NCBI GenBank assembly: GCA_030157865.1
Contig: JAOATY010000038.1
Location: forward strand, 1-51,325
DNA: 51,325 nt
Reading direction: 5' to 3'
DNA from: Candidatus Nanopelagicales bacterium
GTDB taxonomy: Bacteria > Actinomycetota > Actinomycetes > S36-B12 > UBA5976
Notes under the pieces: model-generated
Database searches by the model: none
What the model was told of the DNA's origin: nothing
Seen by the model: only the letters and a program-made list of their open reading frames with translations
Shown: piece after piece, positions 27,566 through 37,657 of the stretch
Position numbering within the stretch: the first letter of the stretch is position 1
Layout of the letters: each line of letters opens with the position of its first letter
Made by a program: the position numbers and the translations under genes

Positions 27566-28851
27566 TCCCCTATTGTGGCAGAACGAACTACGCGAATTCG
27601 GGACACCCTTCGGCCGTCCATTTCCAGCACTGACATTGTTCCTGCTTCAATCACAATCTCGTCGCCAACCATAGGGATTCGACCAAGCTGAGCCGCCATG
27701 AATCCGGCTGCAGTGTCATATGGTCCCTCTGGCAGCTCCATCAGAGTTTCCTCAAGGAAATCGTCAAGGTTAAGCAGGCCATCCACCACAACGTCTTTGC
27801 CTGGAGGAATCACACCTTCAGAGGCATCGGTGTCATACTCATCGCGAATATCACCAATAAGTTCTTCAACAAGATCTTCCATAGTGATGATTCCAGCGGT
27901 GCCACCGTACTCATCTACAACAATTGCCATGTGAGCATTTGTGGCTCGCATATCCGTAAGTGCTGGAATTACTCTCTTAGTTCCCGGCAAACGTGCAACA
28001 TCGCGAACCAAGTCACCAACGCGAATGGAACGTTCGCGAATTTCTGGATCAAGTAAGTCTCGGACGTGCACGAAGCCAAGTACGTCATCTTCTGAATCAT
28101 CAGAAACTGGGTAACGCGAGTGCGGCTTGTCGGCAACAATCTTTACTGCTTTGAAAACTGGTAAGTCAGCATCAAGAAAAGCAACTTCAGTTCGAGGAAT
28201 CATAATCTCGCGAATCTCTCGATCACCTGCTTCAAATACGTCATCAATTAGTTCGCGTTCGGCATGCGTTAAATCTTCGTGCATAGCAACCATGCCACGA
28301 AGTTCTTCACCTGAAATTTGTTCTTTACCTGCTCTTGGATCGCCACCAAGAATTCGAAGTAGTGCATCGGAAGATTTAGATAGCAACCAAATAAAAGGCG
28401 AAGTAATTCTGGCGATGAAATCAACTGGGGTTACAAGTAGCAGTGCATATCTTTCAGCATGCTGAATTGCCAATCGCTTTGGAGTTAGCTCGCCAACCAC
28501 TAGTGAAAGGTAAGCAATTAAAACAGTGGCTGAAATAAACGCCAGAGTTTCGGCCGCACTTGCGCTGAGTCCCCAACCAACCAAAGTTGGTGAGAAAACT
28601 GGCACGATTCGGGATGCGCCATAGCCTGCCGAAAGGAATCCAGCCAAGGTAACGCCAACCTGAACTGCGCCCAAAAATCGATTAGGGTTCAGCATCAATT
28701 TTTCAAGTCTGCGACCTCGGCGTCCACTCCCCGCAAGTTTTTTAACCTGGCTGTCGCGAAGAGTGATTAACGCGGTTTCTGCTGCAGCAAAAACGCCACC
28801 AACAATGGTGAAGAGCAGAACAATTGCCATCGTCTGCCAAAAAATCCCCAT
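27562..28851 (-). CDS. CorC/HlyC-type membrane protein with DUF21, CBS pair and transporter-associated domain
   Basis: A 429-residue protein: an N-terminal DUF21 region with three to four membrane helices (residues about 1-190), a cytosolic pair of CBS domains ([13 protein letters not shown] onward) and a C-terminal CorC/HlyC domain ([20 protein letters not shown]). Such proteins (CNNM/CorC family) are linked to magnesium or cobalt efflux; 'hemolysin' in old annotations is misleading. The ATG has TAGACT 6 nt upstream, and this hexamer begins with the stop codon of xthA. It may therefore be made both from read-through and from its own leaderless promoter. Confidence 0.88.
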   Translation of the reverse strand: MGIFWQTMAIVLLFTIVGGVFAAAETALITLRDSQVKKLAGSGRRGRRLEKLMLNPNRFLGAVQVGVTLAGFLSAGYGASRIVPVFSPTLVGWGLSASAAETLAFISATVLIAYLSLVVGELTPKRLAIQHAERYALLLVTPVDFIARITSPFIWLLSKSSDALLRILGGDPRAGKEQISGEELRGMVAMHEDLTHAERELIDDVFEAGDREIREIMIPRTEVAFLDADLPVFKAVKIVADKPHSRYPVSDDSEDDVLGFVHVRDLLDPEIRERSIRVGDLVRDVARLPGTKRVIPALTDMRATNAHMAIVVDEYGGTAGIITMEDLVEELIGDIRDEYDTDASEGVIPPGKDVVVDGLLNLDDFLEETLMELPEGPYDTAAGFMAAQLGRIPMVGDEIVIEAGTMSVLEMDGRRVSRIRVVRSATIGE

Positions 28852-28857
28852 GGGGAC

Positions 28858-28863
28858 AGTCTA
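28858..28863 (-). promoter_or_regulatory. -10 element TAGACT overlapping the xthA stop codon
   Basis: TAGACT (minus strand) lies 6 nt before the ATG of the CorC-like gene. Its first three bases are the TAG stop of xthA (28861-28863). Confidence 0.5.
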
Positions 28864-29676
28864 TAAGTTAAATTTCGCCGTAACTGGGGCGTGATCGCTC
28901 CATCGCTGCGCATAACTTTCGGCTCTGCCGACCACAATCTCTTTGCAATGTGGTGCAAGTGCAGAATTCGCAACGTGATAATCGATTCTCCAACCAGCAT
29001 TGTTATCAAATGCTTGACCACGCCAAGACCACCAGGTGTAAGGGCCTTCAACTTCTCCAGCGTGCTTGCGACCTAAGTCAACGACGCCAACTTTGTCGAA
29101 CCATTTGTCGAAGTAAGCACGCTCTTCTGGAAGGAAACCAGCTTTTGTTAAGTTGCCTTTCCAATTCTTAATGTCAAGTTCGCGGTGACCAACATTGAAG
29201 TCGCCGGAAGCTAGGAATAGTTCATCGGCTTTTTGCGCAGCTTGAAACTTCTTGGTCATGGCTTCCAAGAAGCGATACTTCTCTTGCTGAACCGGTTTTT
29301 CCGCATCACCGGAGTGAACATAAACCGAGGCAACAGTCATCGGACCTTTTTTGGTTTCGATTTCTGCTTGAACCCAACGACCGGTATCTGCAAATTCTTT
29401 AGGCCCAACGCCAGTTTTGATTTTGCTTAATTTTTTCGTGCTTAGGATTGCAACACCAGCATGACCAAGACGAGCACTTGAATCATGTGCAACATGCAGA
29501 TCTGATAATCCGGCGGAAGCTAATACTTCATGTAGTTGATCGGTTGTTGCGCGAACTTCTTGCAGACAAACTACATCCGCGTTTCCAGCATCAAGCTGAC
29601 TCTTGATCCAGTCGAACCCACCACGTTTTAGCGCAGCGCGAACACCATTTGCATTTGCCGAAATTACGCCGAGCAT
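28861..29676 (-). CDS. xthA: Exodeoxyribonuclease III-type AP endonuclease
   Basis: A 271-residue enzyme of the endonuclease/exonuclease/phosphatase fold that cleaves DNA at abasic sites and trims 3' ends. Catalytic motifs are VISANANGVRA, DVVCLQEVRA (metal Glu), the SGDFNVGHRELD loop and the C-terminal WSDHAPVTAKF (the His-Asp pair). It begins 3 nt after the icd stop, so it is read from the mdh-icd transcript. That linkage of repair and TCA genes has no evident functional reason. Confidence 0.92.
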   Translation of the reverse strand: MLGVISANANGVRAALKRGGFDWIKSQLDAGNADVVCLQEVRATTDQLHEVLASAGLSDLHVAHDSSARLGHAGVAILSTKKLSKIKTGVGPKEFADTGRWVQAEIETKKGPMTVASVYVHSGDAEKPVQQEKYRFLEAMTKKFQAAQKADELFLASGDFNVGHRELDIKNWKGNLTKAGFLPEERAYFDKWFDKVGVVDLGRKHAGEVEGPYTWWSWRGQAFDNNAGWRIDYHVANSALAPHCKEIVVGRAESYAQRWSDHAPVTAKFNL

Positions 29677-29679
29677 GAA

Positions 29680-30897
29680 TTAGGCCGACATGGCTTTCTG
29701 TAGATTTTCATTGATCGCAGCCAAGAACTCTTCGGTAGTTAGGTACGACTGTTCCTTGCTAATCAATAGCGCAAGGTCCTTAGTCATCTTTCCGCTCTCA
29801 ACAGTTTCAATGCAGACGCGTTCTAGAGTCTCAGCAAACTTAGTTACTTCTGGTGTGCCATCAAGCTTGCCGCGATGTGCCAGACCTTGAGTCCAAGCAA
29901 AGATTGATGCAATTGGATTAGTGGAGGTTGGCTTTCCCTGTTGATGTTGGCGGTAGTGACGAGTCACTGTGCCATGAGCTGCTTCAGCTTCAACAGTCTT
30001 GCCATCTGGAGTCATCAAAACCGATGTCATAAGTCCAAGCGATCCGAAGCCCTGGGCCACGGTATCTGATTGCACGTCACCGTCGTAGTTCTTGCAAGCC
30101 CAGACGTAGCCACCTTCCCACTTAAGTGCAGAAGCAACCATGTCATCGATTAAGCGGTGTTCGTAAGTCAGACCAGCAGCATCGAACTCTGCTTTGAATT
30201 CCTTCTCGAATACTTCTTGGAATATGTCTTTGAACTGTCCGTCATAAGCCTTCAAGATCGTGTTCTTGGTTGAAAGGTAAACCGGGTAATTACGCGACAA
30301 GCCGTAACGAAGTGAGGCACGAGCAAACTCACGGATTGATTCATCCAAGTTGTACATACCCATTGCAACACCCGATGCTGGGAAATCAAAGATGTTCAAT
30401 TCCATCGGTTCGCCGCCATCGGCAGGGGTAAAGGTCATTGTTAGTGAACCTGCACCTGGAATTTTGACGTCTGTTGCTTTGTACTGGTCACCAAAAGCGT
30501 GACGTCCAACGATGATTGGCTTAGTCCAACCAGGTACCAAACGTGGAATATTGCTGATGATGATTGGTTCGCGGAAGATTACGCCACCAAGAATGTTGCG
30601 GATAGTTCCGTTTGGAGACTTCCACATTTTCTTTAGACCAAACTCTTCTACGCGAGCTTCATCTGGCGTAATGGTTGCGCACTTGATTCCGACGCCATGC
30701 TTTTTGATTGCATTTGCAGCGTCAATCGTTACCTGATCATCCGTTGCATCACGATTTTCCATGCCCAAGTCGTAGTACTCGATGTTGACATCCAAGTAAG
30801 GCAAAATCAGTTGCTCTTTGATAAATGACCAGATGATTCGAGTCATCTCGTCGCCATCTAGATCGACAACAGTTCCTTGTACTTTAATTTTTGACAT
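29680..30897 (-). CDS. icd: NADP-dependent isocitrate dehydrogenase
   Basis: A 405-residue homodimeric isocitrate dehydrogenase of the eukaryote-like subfamily, converting isocitrate to 2-oxoglutarate. Signatures are [13 protein letters not shown] at the N-terminus, [20 protein letters not shown] for substrate binding, and [24 protein letters not shown]. The ATG has a good AAGGA-type site upstream and lies 31 nt after mdh, in one operon. Confidence 0.95.
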   Translation of the reverse strand: MSKIKVQGTVVDLDGDEMTRIIWSFIKEQLILPYLDVNIEYYDLGMENRDATDDQVTIDAANAIKKHGVGIKCATITPDEARVEEFGLKKMWKSPNGTIRNILGGVIFREPIIISNIPRLVPGWTKPIIVGRHAFGDQYKATDVKIPGAGSLTMTFTPADGGEPMELNIFDFPASGVAMGMYNLDESIREFARASLRYGLSRNYPVYLSTKNTILKAYDGQFKDIFQEVFEKEFKAEFDAAGLTYEHRLIDDMVASALKWEGGYVWACKNYDGDVQSDTVAQGFGSLGLMTSVLMTPDGKTVEAEAAHGTVTRHYRQHQQGKPTSTNPIASIFAWTQGLAHRGKLDGTPEVTKFAETLERVCIETVESGKMTKDLALLISKEQSYLTTEEFLAAINENLQKAMSA

Positions 30898-30928
30898 TTG
30901 ATTTTCCTTAATGGATGTCTGGTGAAAC

Positions 30929-31879
30929 TTAGAGTCCTGCTACGTCAGCTTGCTTTTCGCGAACGGCTTCGGATGCAGCCTTCAATTCAGCAAGTTCGGA
31001 ATCAGTTAGCTTGGTTTCAACAACCTTCGTTACGCCGCCCTTACCAATTTGAGCTTCAACGCCAAGGTAAACACCTTCGATGCCGTATTCGCCATCAACC
31101 CAGGCACACACTGGCATAACTGCACCTGAATCTTCGATTACTGCTTTTGCCATTCGAGCTGCAGCTGCAGAAGGTGCGTAGTAAGCAGAACCTGTCTTTA
31201 GAAGTGCAACAACTTCAGCGCCACCGTTACGAGTGCGAACTACAAGTTCTTCGATCTTGTCTGCAGGCAATAGATCAGCAAGTGGCTTGCCATCTACTGT
31301 GCATCGTGATGGAACCGGAACCATGGTGTCGCCATGTGAACCAAGAGTTAGAGTCTGTACAGATGCAACTGGAACCTTAAGTTCTTCAGCAACAAAGTGA
31401 GTGAAGCGTGCAGTGTCTAGCATTCCTGCTTGGCCAAGTACGCGCTCCTTAGGGAATCCACTGGCAAGTTGAGTTAGTGCAGTCATTTCATCAAGTGGAT
31501 TTGAAACCACAATGATGACTGCACTTGGTGCATGCTTTGCAATATTTTCAGCAACACCGCGAACAATCTTGGCGTTAGTTTCGATCAAGTCCATGCGGCT
31601 CATGCCCGGCTTGCGCGGAAGACCGGCAGTAATGATTACGACGTCAGAACCAGCGATAGCTTCGTAGCCACCACCATCAACAGTTGTGGTCTGGCCAACA
31701 ATTTTGGTTTCAAATCCTTCAATCGAACGTGACTGATTCATATCAAGGGCTAAGCCTTCAGGCTTTCCTTCGAGGATGTCTGTTAAGACAACGGTGTCAA
31801 CGATGTTGTATTCAGCAATACGTTGTGCAGTTGTTGATCCGTAGAAACCAGCACCTACGACGGTAACTTTGCCAGCCAT
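30929..31879 (-). CDS. mdh: Malate dehydrogenase, lactate-dehydrogenase-like type
   Basis: A 316-residue NAD-dependent malate dehydrogenase (malate to oxaloacetate). Seen are the Rossmann [19 protein letters not shown], the substrate arginine in [14 protein letters not shown] and the catalytic histidine in [11 protein letters not shown]. The trimmed start ATG 31877-31879 is preferred over an in-frame start 36 nt upstream because AAAGGAA (31886-31892) sits in front of it and homology starts at MAGKVTVVG. The promoter region holds a perfect 14-bp palindrome, so mdh-icd is likely to be regulated. Confidence 0.94.
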   Translation of the reverse strand: MAGKVTVVGAGFYGSTTAQRIAEYNIVDTVVLTDILEGKPEGLALDMNQSRSIEGFETKIVGQTTTVDGGGYEAIAGSDVVIITAGLPRKPGMSRMDLIETNAKIVRGVAENIAKHAPSAVIIVVSNPLDEMTALTQLASGFPKERVLGQAGMLDTARFTHFVAEELKVPVASVQTLTLGSHGDTMVPVPSRCTVDGKPLADLLPADKIEELVVRTRNGGAEVVALLKTGSAYYAPSAAAARMAKAVIEDSGAVMPVCAWVDGEYGIEGVYLGVEAQIGKGGVTKVVETKLTDSELAELKAASEAVREKQADVAGL

Positions 31880-31903
31880 GAGAAATTCCTTTGTGTGAAA
31901 GTA

Positions 31904-31917
31904 TCTTGACGTCAAGA
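31904..31917 (-). promoter_or_regulatory. Palindromic operator TCTTGACGTCAAGA before mdh
   Basis: TCTTGAC/GTCAAGA is a perfect 14-bp palindrome directly upstream of a likely -10 TACTTT (31903-31898 on the minus strand). It would cover the -20 to -35 zone of the mdh-icd promoter. The regulator is not recognised. Confidence 0.5.
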
Positions 31918-31992
31918 CACTTTAATTCTACTCCCCTCGCGGATATCGCGCGTATCTGGATGTGGGCTGGCAGAACTTGGCAGATTTCTCAG

Positions 31993-32964
31993 TTACTGGG
32001 TCTTAGTTTTCTTTTTACCGCTGGCGAGAACTACGGCCGCACCCGTAATAGAAATGCCAAGCAATAGTTGCCACGTGATGTTTGTTGCAGCAGTTGGGAA
32101 AAGTACTTCCATCAAAATTGCTCCGGAAAGCTGACCCACAACCGAGGTCAAAGTAAACAAGAAAACACCAAGAGTTTTCGCCATGAAGGCAGCCGTCAAT
32201 ACGAACAGCACACCAAATGGTCCACCTAGCCAGAGCACCGGATTCTCCCAAGGCATCGGTGGAACATTAAAGCCCTGCGGACTAACCTGCTGCTTCACTA
32301 GGTAAACGACCACAAGCGTTATAAATCCAACGATGAAGTTAACCAGCGTTGCGGCAGCCGGTTGACCAGTTTGATTTGCAATCTGACCATTGAGAGCAGG
32401 CTGAGTTGCAACAAGCCCACCTGCTGCAAATGAAACTAATACTGCGCCAATTGCGAACTGGCCAGCTGAATCTTGCCCAAGAACAGAAACTAAAACCCCG
32501 ACGATGCCCAAGATGGCTGCGCCAACTCGCGCAATAGTTACTGGTTGCTTTCCCGCTGGACCAATTCCTGCTTTATCAACTAATAGCGCAGCGGAGGTTT
32601 GTCCGGCAACTGCAGCGACGGTGAAGATTGCAACACCAATAACTTGAACCAAGCTGCTCTGACTGGCAACAAAGAATGCACCGGAAAGTCCGCCAAACAA
32701 TTGCCAGCGCTTTAACTTACCTTCTCGCACTAAACTTGGAATGCTAACGAATCCTTGTCGAATCGGGCGACTAAAGATCATCATCAGCGCCAAGATGAAA
32801 AGTCCGGACGTGAAGTTGATTAGCGCGGTAATTAAAGCGTTCTCGGTATAGGTATTGAGTTCACTATTCACGGTTGATTGCGCAGTAATAATCACGGACG
32901 CAATAAACGTAATAACAATGTGTGAAATTTTTACTTTTTCTTGGGTGCTTGCAGACTGTGACAT
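31993..32964 (-). CDS. YdcZ/DUF606-family membrane transporter
   Basis: A 323-residue protein with about ten transmembrane helices in two related halves, each ending near a GxxG-rich helix. The pattern matches the DMT-related DUF606 (YdcZ) family, whose substrates are unknown. A hydrophilic tail GKKKTKTQ closes it. It follows DUF3017 by 3 nt and may share its transcript. The gap to mdh (31880-31992) belongs to the mdh promoter. Confidence 0.8.
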   Translation of the reverse strand: MSQSASTQEKVKISHIVITFIASVIITAQSTVNSELNTYTENALITALINFTSGLFILALMMIFSRPIRQGFVSIPSLVREGKLKRWQLFGGLSGAFFVASQSSLVQVIGVAIFTVAAVAGQTSAALLVDKAGIGPAGKQPVTIARVGAAILGIVGVLVSVLGQDSAGQFAIGAVLVSFAAGGLVATQPALNGQIANQTGQPAAATLVNFIVGFITLVVVYLVKQQVSPQGFNVPPMPWENPVLWLGGPFGVLFVLTAAFMAKTLGVFLFTLTSVVGQLSGAILMEVLFPTAATNITWQLLLGISITGAAVVLASGKKKTKTQ

Positions 32965-32967
32965 TTT

Positions 32968-33240
32968 TTACTTACTTCCCTGAGGTACTACAAGAGCCAA
33001 AATAAATAGAAACGTTCCTAGTGTTGCCAATACTGTTAGGTCTACTCGTCGTCGACGAATCTTAAGTAGCCCCGCTGCTGAATCTGATAACCGCAATCGC
33101 AATACAAATGCAAGTAACACACTTAAGGAAAGCAAGATTGCACCAAATCGAAAATCTACATAAACCACAACAATTAGTGATGCCAGAATTCCGAGATACA
33201 CACTCAGGATTGGCCACTGCTGTTTAACGAATGTTTTCAT
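32968..33240 (-). CDS. Small membrane protein, DUF3017
   Basis: A 90-residue protein with three hydrophobic segments (about 10-28, 31-50 and 68-86) around a basic stretch LKIRRRRVD. The sequence and its place between purH and mdh agree with DUF3017, a family known only from Actinobacteria and commonly found in this neighbourhood. The function is unknown. It lies 60 nt after purH. Confidence 0.78.
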   Translation of the reverse strand: MKTFVKQQWPILSVYLGILASLIVVVYVDFRFGAILLSLSVLLAFVLRLRLSDSAAGLLKIRRRRVDLTVLATLGTFLFILALVVPQGSK

Positions 33241-33300
33241 AACTTGCCCATCTTGCCATTGATTAACGTTTCACTGTGGGACGCAGATAAATGCTTGTAA

Positions 33301-34872
33301 TTAATGGAAGAAATGTCTAGTTCCCGTGAAATACATCGTGATGCCTGCTGCATTTGCTGCGGCTATTACTTCTTCATCGCGCACAGATCCACCAGGTTGA
33401 ACGACCGCAGTAACACCCGCTTGCAATAGAACTTCTAATCCATCGGCAAATGGGAAAAATGCATCACTTGCTGCCACGCTATTTTTTGCGCGATCGGCAC
33501 CAGCTCTAGAAACGGCAAGTCGTGCTGAGTCCACACGGTTTACTTGTCCCATGCCAATGCCAACTGCAGCTTGATCTTTAGCAAGCAAGATTCCATTTGA
33601 TTTAACGCATCGCGATGCGCGCCAGGCAAATTCAAGGTCGGCCAGCATGCTCGAGTTTGCTGCAGTTCCTGAAACCAATTCCCAATTTGAAACTTCATCG
33701 CCAGAACTTTGGAATCGATCTTGTGACTGCAAAAGCATGCCACCCGATATCGGTCGCATTTCAGAATGGATTTGTTGACTTGGAGCGGAAACTTTGAGGA
33801 TTCGAATACTTGCTTTTTCCATAAGAACGGTAAGTGCATCAGCATCGAAATCTGGAGCGACAATCACTTCGGTGAATACTTCAGAAACTGCCAAAGCCAT
33901 TTCTTTCGTAACGGTTTGATTCGCGGCAATCACTCCGCCGAAAGCCGAAACCGGATCAGTTTCATTGGCTTTCTTATATGCATCAGCGATGTTCTTGTCG
34001 CTAGCTACGCCACATGGGTTGGCATGCTTAATAATTGCAACCGTTGGCGCTACGTGATCGTAGGCAGCACGATATGCAGCATCTGCATCAACAAAATTGT
34101 TGTAAGACATTTCTTTGCCATGAAGTTGTTCGGCCTGAGCGATTCCAGGATTGCCAAACTTTGCGACATACAGCGCAGCTTCTTGATGTGGATTTTCGCC
34201 GTATCTAAGTGTCTGAGCTCGTTCCCACACTCCACCAAACCAAGCCGGGAAACCAACTTGCGATGGATCGGCATCAGATAAAACTACGGATGCCAGCCAA
34301 CTTGAAACAGCTACGTCATATTGAGCTACGTGTTGAAATGCCAAAGTCGCCAGAGCTACGCGTTGAGATTTTGTGAATCCGTCATTGTTAACCGCCGCGA
34401 GCACGCTTTCGTATGAAGCTGGATCAACAACTACGGCAACGTTGGCATGATTCTTGGCACTAGCACGAACCATGGCGGGTCCACCAATATCAATTTGCTC
34501 AATGCACTCTTCAATGCTGGCGCCGGAAGCCACAGTCTCGGCAAATGGGTAAAGGTTAACGACTACTAATTCGAAGGCTTCGATACCAAGTTCCGAAAGT
34601 TGAGCCACATGGTCAGGCTTACGCACATCAGCCAAAAGTCCGCCATGAATCTTTGGATGCAAAGTTTTCACACGACCATCTAGTGATTCTGGAAAACCTG
34701 TTACATCTTTAACTTCAGTTACCGGAATTCCAAGTGCCGCAATATTTGCTGCAGTACTTCCAGTTGAAACGATTTTTACGCCAGCGTTATGAAGTCCTTG
34801 TGCAAGCTCGGTCAACCCTGTTTTGTCATAGACGCTAATAAGTGCTCGAGTGATTTTTCGGGTTTGCGTCAT
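33301..34872 (-). CDS. purH: Bifunctional AICAR transformylase / IMP cyclohydrolase
   Basis: A 523-residue bifunctional enzyme for the last two steps to IMP. The N-terminal cyclohydrolase domain has [20 protein letters not shown] and [16 protein letters not shown]-type motifs (here [14 protein letters not shown]). The C-terminal transformylase domain has [18 protein letters not shown] and PGGSVRDEE. It overlaps purN by 4 nt, so both IMP-pathway enzymes are translationally coupled. Confidence 0.95.
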   Translation of the reverse strand: MTQTRKITRALISVYDKTGLTELAQGLHNAGVKIVSTGSTAANIAALGIPVTEVKDVTGFPESLDGRVKTLHPKIHGGLLADVRKPDHVAQLSELGIEAFELVVVNLYPFAETVASGASIEECIEQIDIGGPAMVRASAKNHANVAVVVDPASYESVLAAVNNDGFTKSQRVALATLAFQHVAQYDVAVSSWLASVVLSDADPSQVGFPAWFGGVWERAQTLRYGENPHQEAALYVAKFGNPGIAQAEQLHGKEMSYNNFVDADAAYRAAYDHVAPTVAIIKHANPCGVASDKNIADAYKKANETDPVSAFGGVIAANQTVTKEMALAVSEVFTEVIVAPDFDADALTVLMEKASIRILKVSAPSQQIHSEMRPISGGMLLQSQDRFQSSGDEVSNWELVSGTAANSSMLADLEFAWRASRCVKSNGILLAKDQAAVGIGMGQVNRVDSARLAVSRAGADRAKNSVAASDAFFPFADGLEVLLQAGVTAVVQPGGSVRDEEVIAAANAAGITMYFTGTRHFFH

Positions 34873-35441
34873 TTCAGAGTCACTTTCCCTTGAGCAATAT
34901 CGCTAACAGTTGCGACGAGCAGTTCTCGTTCTACTTCTTTAATTCTTTCGTGAAGTGATTCTTCGGTGTCACTTGGCTCAACTTTAACTCTGGCCTGGGC
35001 AATAACTTCACCGGTATCTACGCCTTTATCCACGAAGTGAATGGTGGAACCAGTTTCGGAAACACCAGCAGCCAGTGCATCACGAACTGCATGCGCACCC
35101 GGGAAATTAGGAAGGAGCGCTGGATGGGTGTTGATAATTTTTCCTTGATAAAAACGCAGCACGACTGGGCCAAGGATTTTCATAAAGCCCGCCGAAACTA
35201 TTAGCGAAGGCTTTAGTCGGCTAATTTCAGTTGCTAAATTCTGATCCCACTTAACGCGATCTTCTAATAACGGAACGATTGAAACCGGAATACCCAATTC
35301 GCGAGCTCGATCACAGGCTGGAACCTCAGCATCAGTTACCAGTCCAACGATTTGAATTCCGATTTGATCCGCTTGTTTTGCCAAGGCGGTAAACAGCGTG
35401 CCAGTTCCTGAGGCCAATACAACTACGCGGAAATTCGGCAC
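34869..35441 (-). CDS. purN: Phosphoribosylglycinamide formyltransferase
   Basis: A 190-residue enzyme that formylates GAR with 10-formyl-THF in purine synthesis. It has the phosphate-binding [11 protein letters not shown] loop, the catalytic [16 protein letters not shown] (Asn and His) and VDTGEVIAQ (Asp). The GTG start is 6 nt after TAGACT, whose first three bases are the stop codon of the DUF6350 gene, so purN-purH probably has its own leaderless promoter inside the operon. Confidence 0.94.
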   Translation of the reverse strand: MPNFRVVVLASGTGTLFTALAKQADQIGIQIVGLVTDAEVPACDRARELGIPVSIVPLLEDRVKWDQNLATEISRLKPSLIVSAGFMKILGPVVLRFYQGKIINTHPALLPNFPGAHAVRDALAAGVSETGSTIHFVDKGVDTGEVIAQARVKVEPSDTEESLHERIKEVERELLVATVSDIAQGKVTLK

Positions 35442-35447
35442 TGTTTA

Positions 35448-35453
35448 AGTCTA
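35448..35453 (-). promoter_or_regulatory. -10 element TAGACT for purN, built on an upstream stop codon
   Basis: On the minus strand TAGACT ends 6 nt before the purN GTG. TAG (35451-35453) is also the DUF6350 stop codon. Confidence 0.5.
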
Positions 35454-36728
35454 TTTTGGAATTGACTCTCGATTAGACCAACAGTGCAGAAGTGACATTA
35501 CTGTGCGCGGTAAAACAAGGGTTAACAATGCAGAAATCCCACAAACCGAGATAGCGGCAAATGCGACCTGGGATGGAACAGGTCCAACGAACTTCAAGTA
35601 TCCGGTTCCTAATGACCCACTTGATGCGCTAGCTGCGATCCACACAAAGGCTGACAGCAAGCCAACTGAAACCAACAAAGTGACAACTTCACGCCAGCGC
35701 ACTACAAAGGAAAGTGCAATCGCAACTGAGTCACCTTGTGCTGCCCAACGTTCCCGGGGCATCAAGAAATAGATAGCGATTCCGATAAGTATTGGAATCA
35801 AAATGAAATACGTTGCCAACGCTGCAGACTCGCTCGGCAAAATTGAAAGCAATGGGAATGCTGGCAATGCACCTGGGCTGGCGTTTTCCGGAGTTACTAC
35901 TCCCCCACCCAACATGATTCCTGGTCCCAATAGATATGACATCGCCCAAACATTTACCGTCGGTAAATATCCAATGCCAAGCAATGTCATAAAGAATCCA
36001 TCGATGAATCCTGGTGCCATCAAAGTTGTAACCGCGCGAACTTGTGCCCAATTCAAAACAAGTGAAACTGATGTGAGTAATGATCCGGCAACAAACAACA
36101 TTCCGAATGAAATAACGGCAGGTCTGATTCCGTCCACAAACAATTTAGGAAGTGCGTCCGTCAGGATTGTGCGCGAAGGTGCATAAGAAACAACACAAGC
36201 TGTGGTTGCTGCAGCACTAACAAATAGTGAGTGGAAAATTGCCGAAAATACTCCGGTGTAAAGTTCGTTGGTAGAAGAGATCAATCCAATTAGTCCTGCA
36301 AGCAACGAATAGATAAGGCTGATTGAGATTGCGATGCGAACAAAATCAACTGCCGACTTAGGCTGTGCGCTCTTGAAGGCCCAGTGAGTTGCTTTCCACA
36401 AAATCAAAACGGGAACAACTAAGAAGCCCCAAGGTAAAACCCCGATGGTAGTTGTGCCGATTACCAACGGAACTAAATGCAGAACTTGCCATGCAATACC
36501 GGCGGCGCGCAGAACTTGGATCGTTGATTCACTTCCATGGGCTGCAAATAGCCAAGCAGCCATGATGAAACCCAAGGTAAATATGTAGCCAATGACTACA
36601 GCAACGCCGGCAGCAATCGCGCCCGCAATTAATGGCGGATAGTGATTGATGTGAGCTTCCGGAATCGGGCGACGCCATTGACGCTGTGGAGCACCACTTG
36701 GTCGCTTGCGAGGAAGTTCGTTAGTCAC
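35451..36728 (-). CDS. DUF6350 multi-spanning membrane protein
   Basis: A 425-residue protein with around eight to ten hydrophobic helices after a charged, Pro/Arg-rich N-terminus (RKRPSGAPQRQWRR). In Actinobacteria a DUF6350 protein stands between sucD and purN (Rv0955 in M. tuberculosis, where the homologue is called PerM and is linked to cell division and persistence). Identity here is based on position and topology more than on motifs. The start is GTG with only a weak GGGA 12 nt upstream. Its stop codon doubles as part of the purN promoter. Confidence 0.72.
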   Translation of the reverse strand: MTNELPRKRPSGAPQRQWRRPIPEAHINHYPPLIAGAIAAGVAVVIGYIFTLGFIMAAWLFAAHGSESTIQVLRAAGIAWQVLHLVPLVIGTTTIGVLPWGFLVVPVLILWKATHWAFKSAQPKSAVDFVRIAISISLIYSLLAGLIGLISSTNELYTGVFSAIFHSLFVSAAATTACVVSYAPSRTILTDALPKLFVDGIRPAVISFGMLFVAGSLLTSVSLVLNWAQVRAVTTLMAPGFIDGFFMTLLGIGYLPTVNVWAMSYLLGPGIMLGGGVVTPENASPGALPAFPLLSILPSESAALATYFILIPILIGIAIYFLMPRERWAAQGDSVAIALSFVVRWREVVTLLVSVGLLSAFVWIAASASSGSLGTGYLKFVGPVPSQVAFAAISVCGISALLTLVLPRTVMSLLHCWSNRESIPK

Positions 36729-36776
36729 ACTTAAAATCGTCCCAGTTCAACCTTAAAAAAGCTGATTCGACACGAA

Positions 36777-37649
36777 TTAACGACTGGCTAGAACTTCTCT
36801 CACAAGTCTGGCTGCTTCGCTTGGAGTTTTTCCAACACGAACGCCGACTGCTTCAAGTGCGTCCTTCTTTGCTGCTGCAGTTCCTGATGAACCAGAAACA
36901 ATCGCGCCAGCGTGACCCATGGTTTTTCCTTCAGGCGCAGTGAAGCCTGCAACGTATCCGATAACTGGCTTAGTCACATTGTCTTTAATGAATGCGGCTG
37001 CACGCTCTTCTGCGTCGCCACCAATTTCACCAATCATCACGATTACTTCTGTTTCAGGATCTGCTTCGAAAGCTGCAAGGCAATCGATGTGTGTAGTTCC
37101 AATAATTGGATCGCCACCGATACCTACGCAACTTGAAAAACCGAGATCTCTCAACTCGAACATCATTTGATAAGTCAAGGTTCCCGACTTGCTAACCAAT
37201 CCGATGCGGCCCTTTTGGGTGATGTCACCTGGAATGATTCCAGCGTTGGAAAGTCCTGGGCTGATCAAGCCTGGGCAGTTAGGTCCAACTAGTCGAGTCT
37301 TGCCTGAGTTTTCCGCGTATTGGAAAAATGCTGCCGTGTCATGAACAGGGATACCTTCAGTAATCACTACACACAGTGGAATTGCTGCATCTACAGCTTC
37401 GATTACTGCAGCTTTTGCAAACTTAGGTGGAACGAAAACGACTGAAACATTTGCACCAGTTGCTGCCATTGCTTCGCCAACGTTGTTGAACACTGGAATG
37501 CCATCTACTTCTTGGCCACCCTTGCCAGGTGTTACGCCAGCGACAACGTTGGTGCCACTAGCCACCATACGACGAGTGTGCTTTGTGCCTTCAGAGCCAG
37601 TCATGCCCTGAACTAATACTTTGCTATCTGCATTCAGAAAAATTGCCAT
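36777..37649 (-). CDS. sucD: Succinyl-CoA synthetase alpha subunit
   Basis: A 290-residue alpha subunit with the CoA-binding Rossmann part ([19 protein letters not shown]), [11 protein letters not shown], and the phosphohistidine region [18 protein letters not shown]. With SucC it interconverts succinyl-CoA and succinate with formation of ATP or GTP. It starts 8 nt after sucC. In this window it would use the succinyl-CoA made by the mutase. Confidence 0.95.
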   Translation of the reverse strand: MAIFLNADSKVLVQGMTGSEGTKHTRRMVASGTNVVAGVTPGKGGQEVDGIPVFNNVGEAMAATGANVSVVFVPPKFAKAAVIEAVDAAIPLCVVITEGIPVHDTAAFFQYAENSGKTRLVGPNCPGLISPGLSNAGIIPGDITQKGRIGLVSKSGTLTYQMMFELRDLGFSSCVGIGGDPIIGTTHIDCLAAFEADPETEVIVMIGEIGGDAEERAAAFIKDNVTKPVIGYVAGFTAPEGKTMGHAGAIVSGSSGTAAAKKDALEAVGVRVGKTPSEAARLVREVLASR

Positions 37650-37657
37650 CAGAAGTC

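Noticed and set aside
31880-31915. Longer start for malate dehydrogenase
   Set aside because: It would run through the palindromic operator and promoter region and adds a non-homologous leader.
33766-34281. 171-codon plus-strand open frame inside purH
   Set aside because: Antisense to the transformylase domain, with cysteine-, serine- and isoleucine-rich composition typical of shadow frames.
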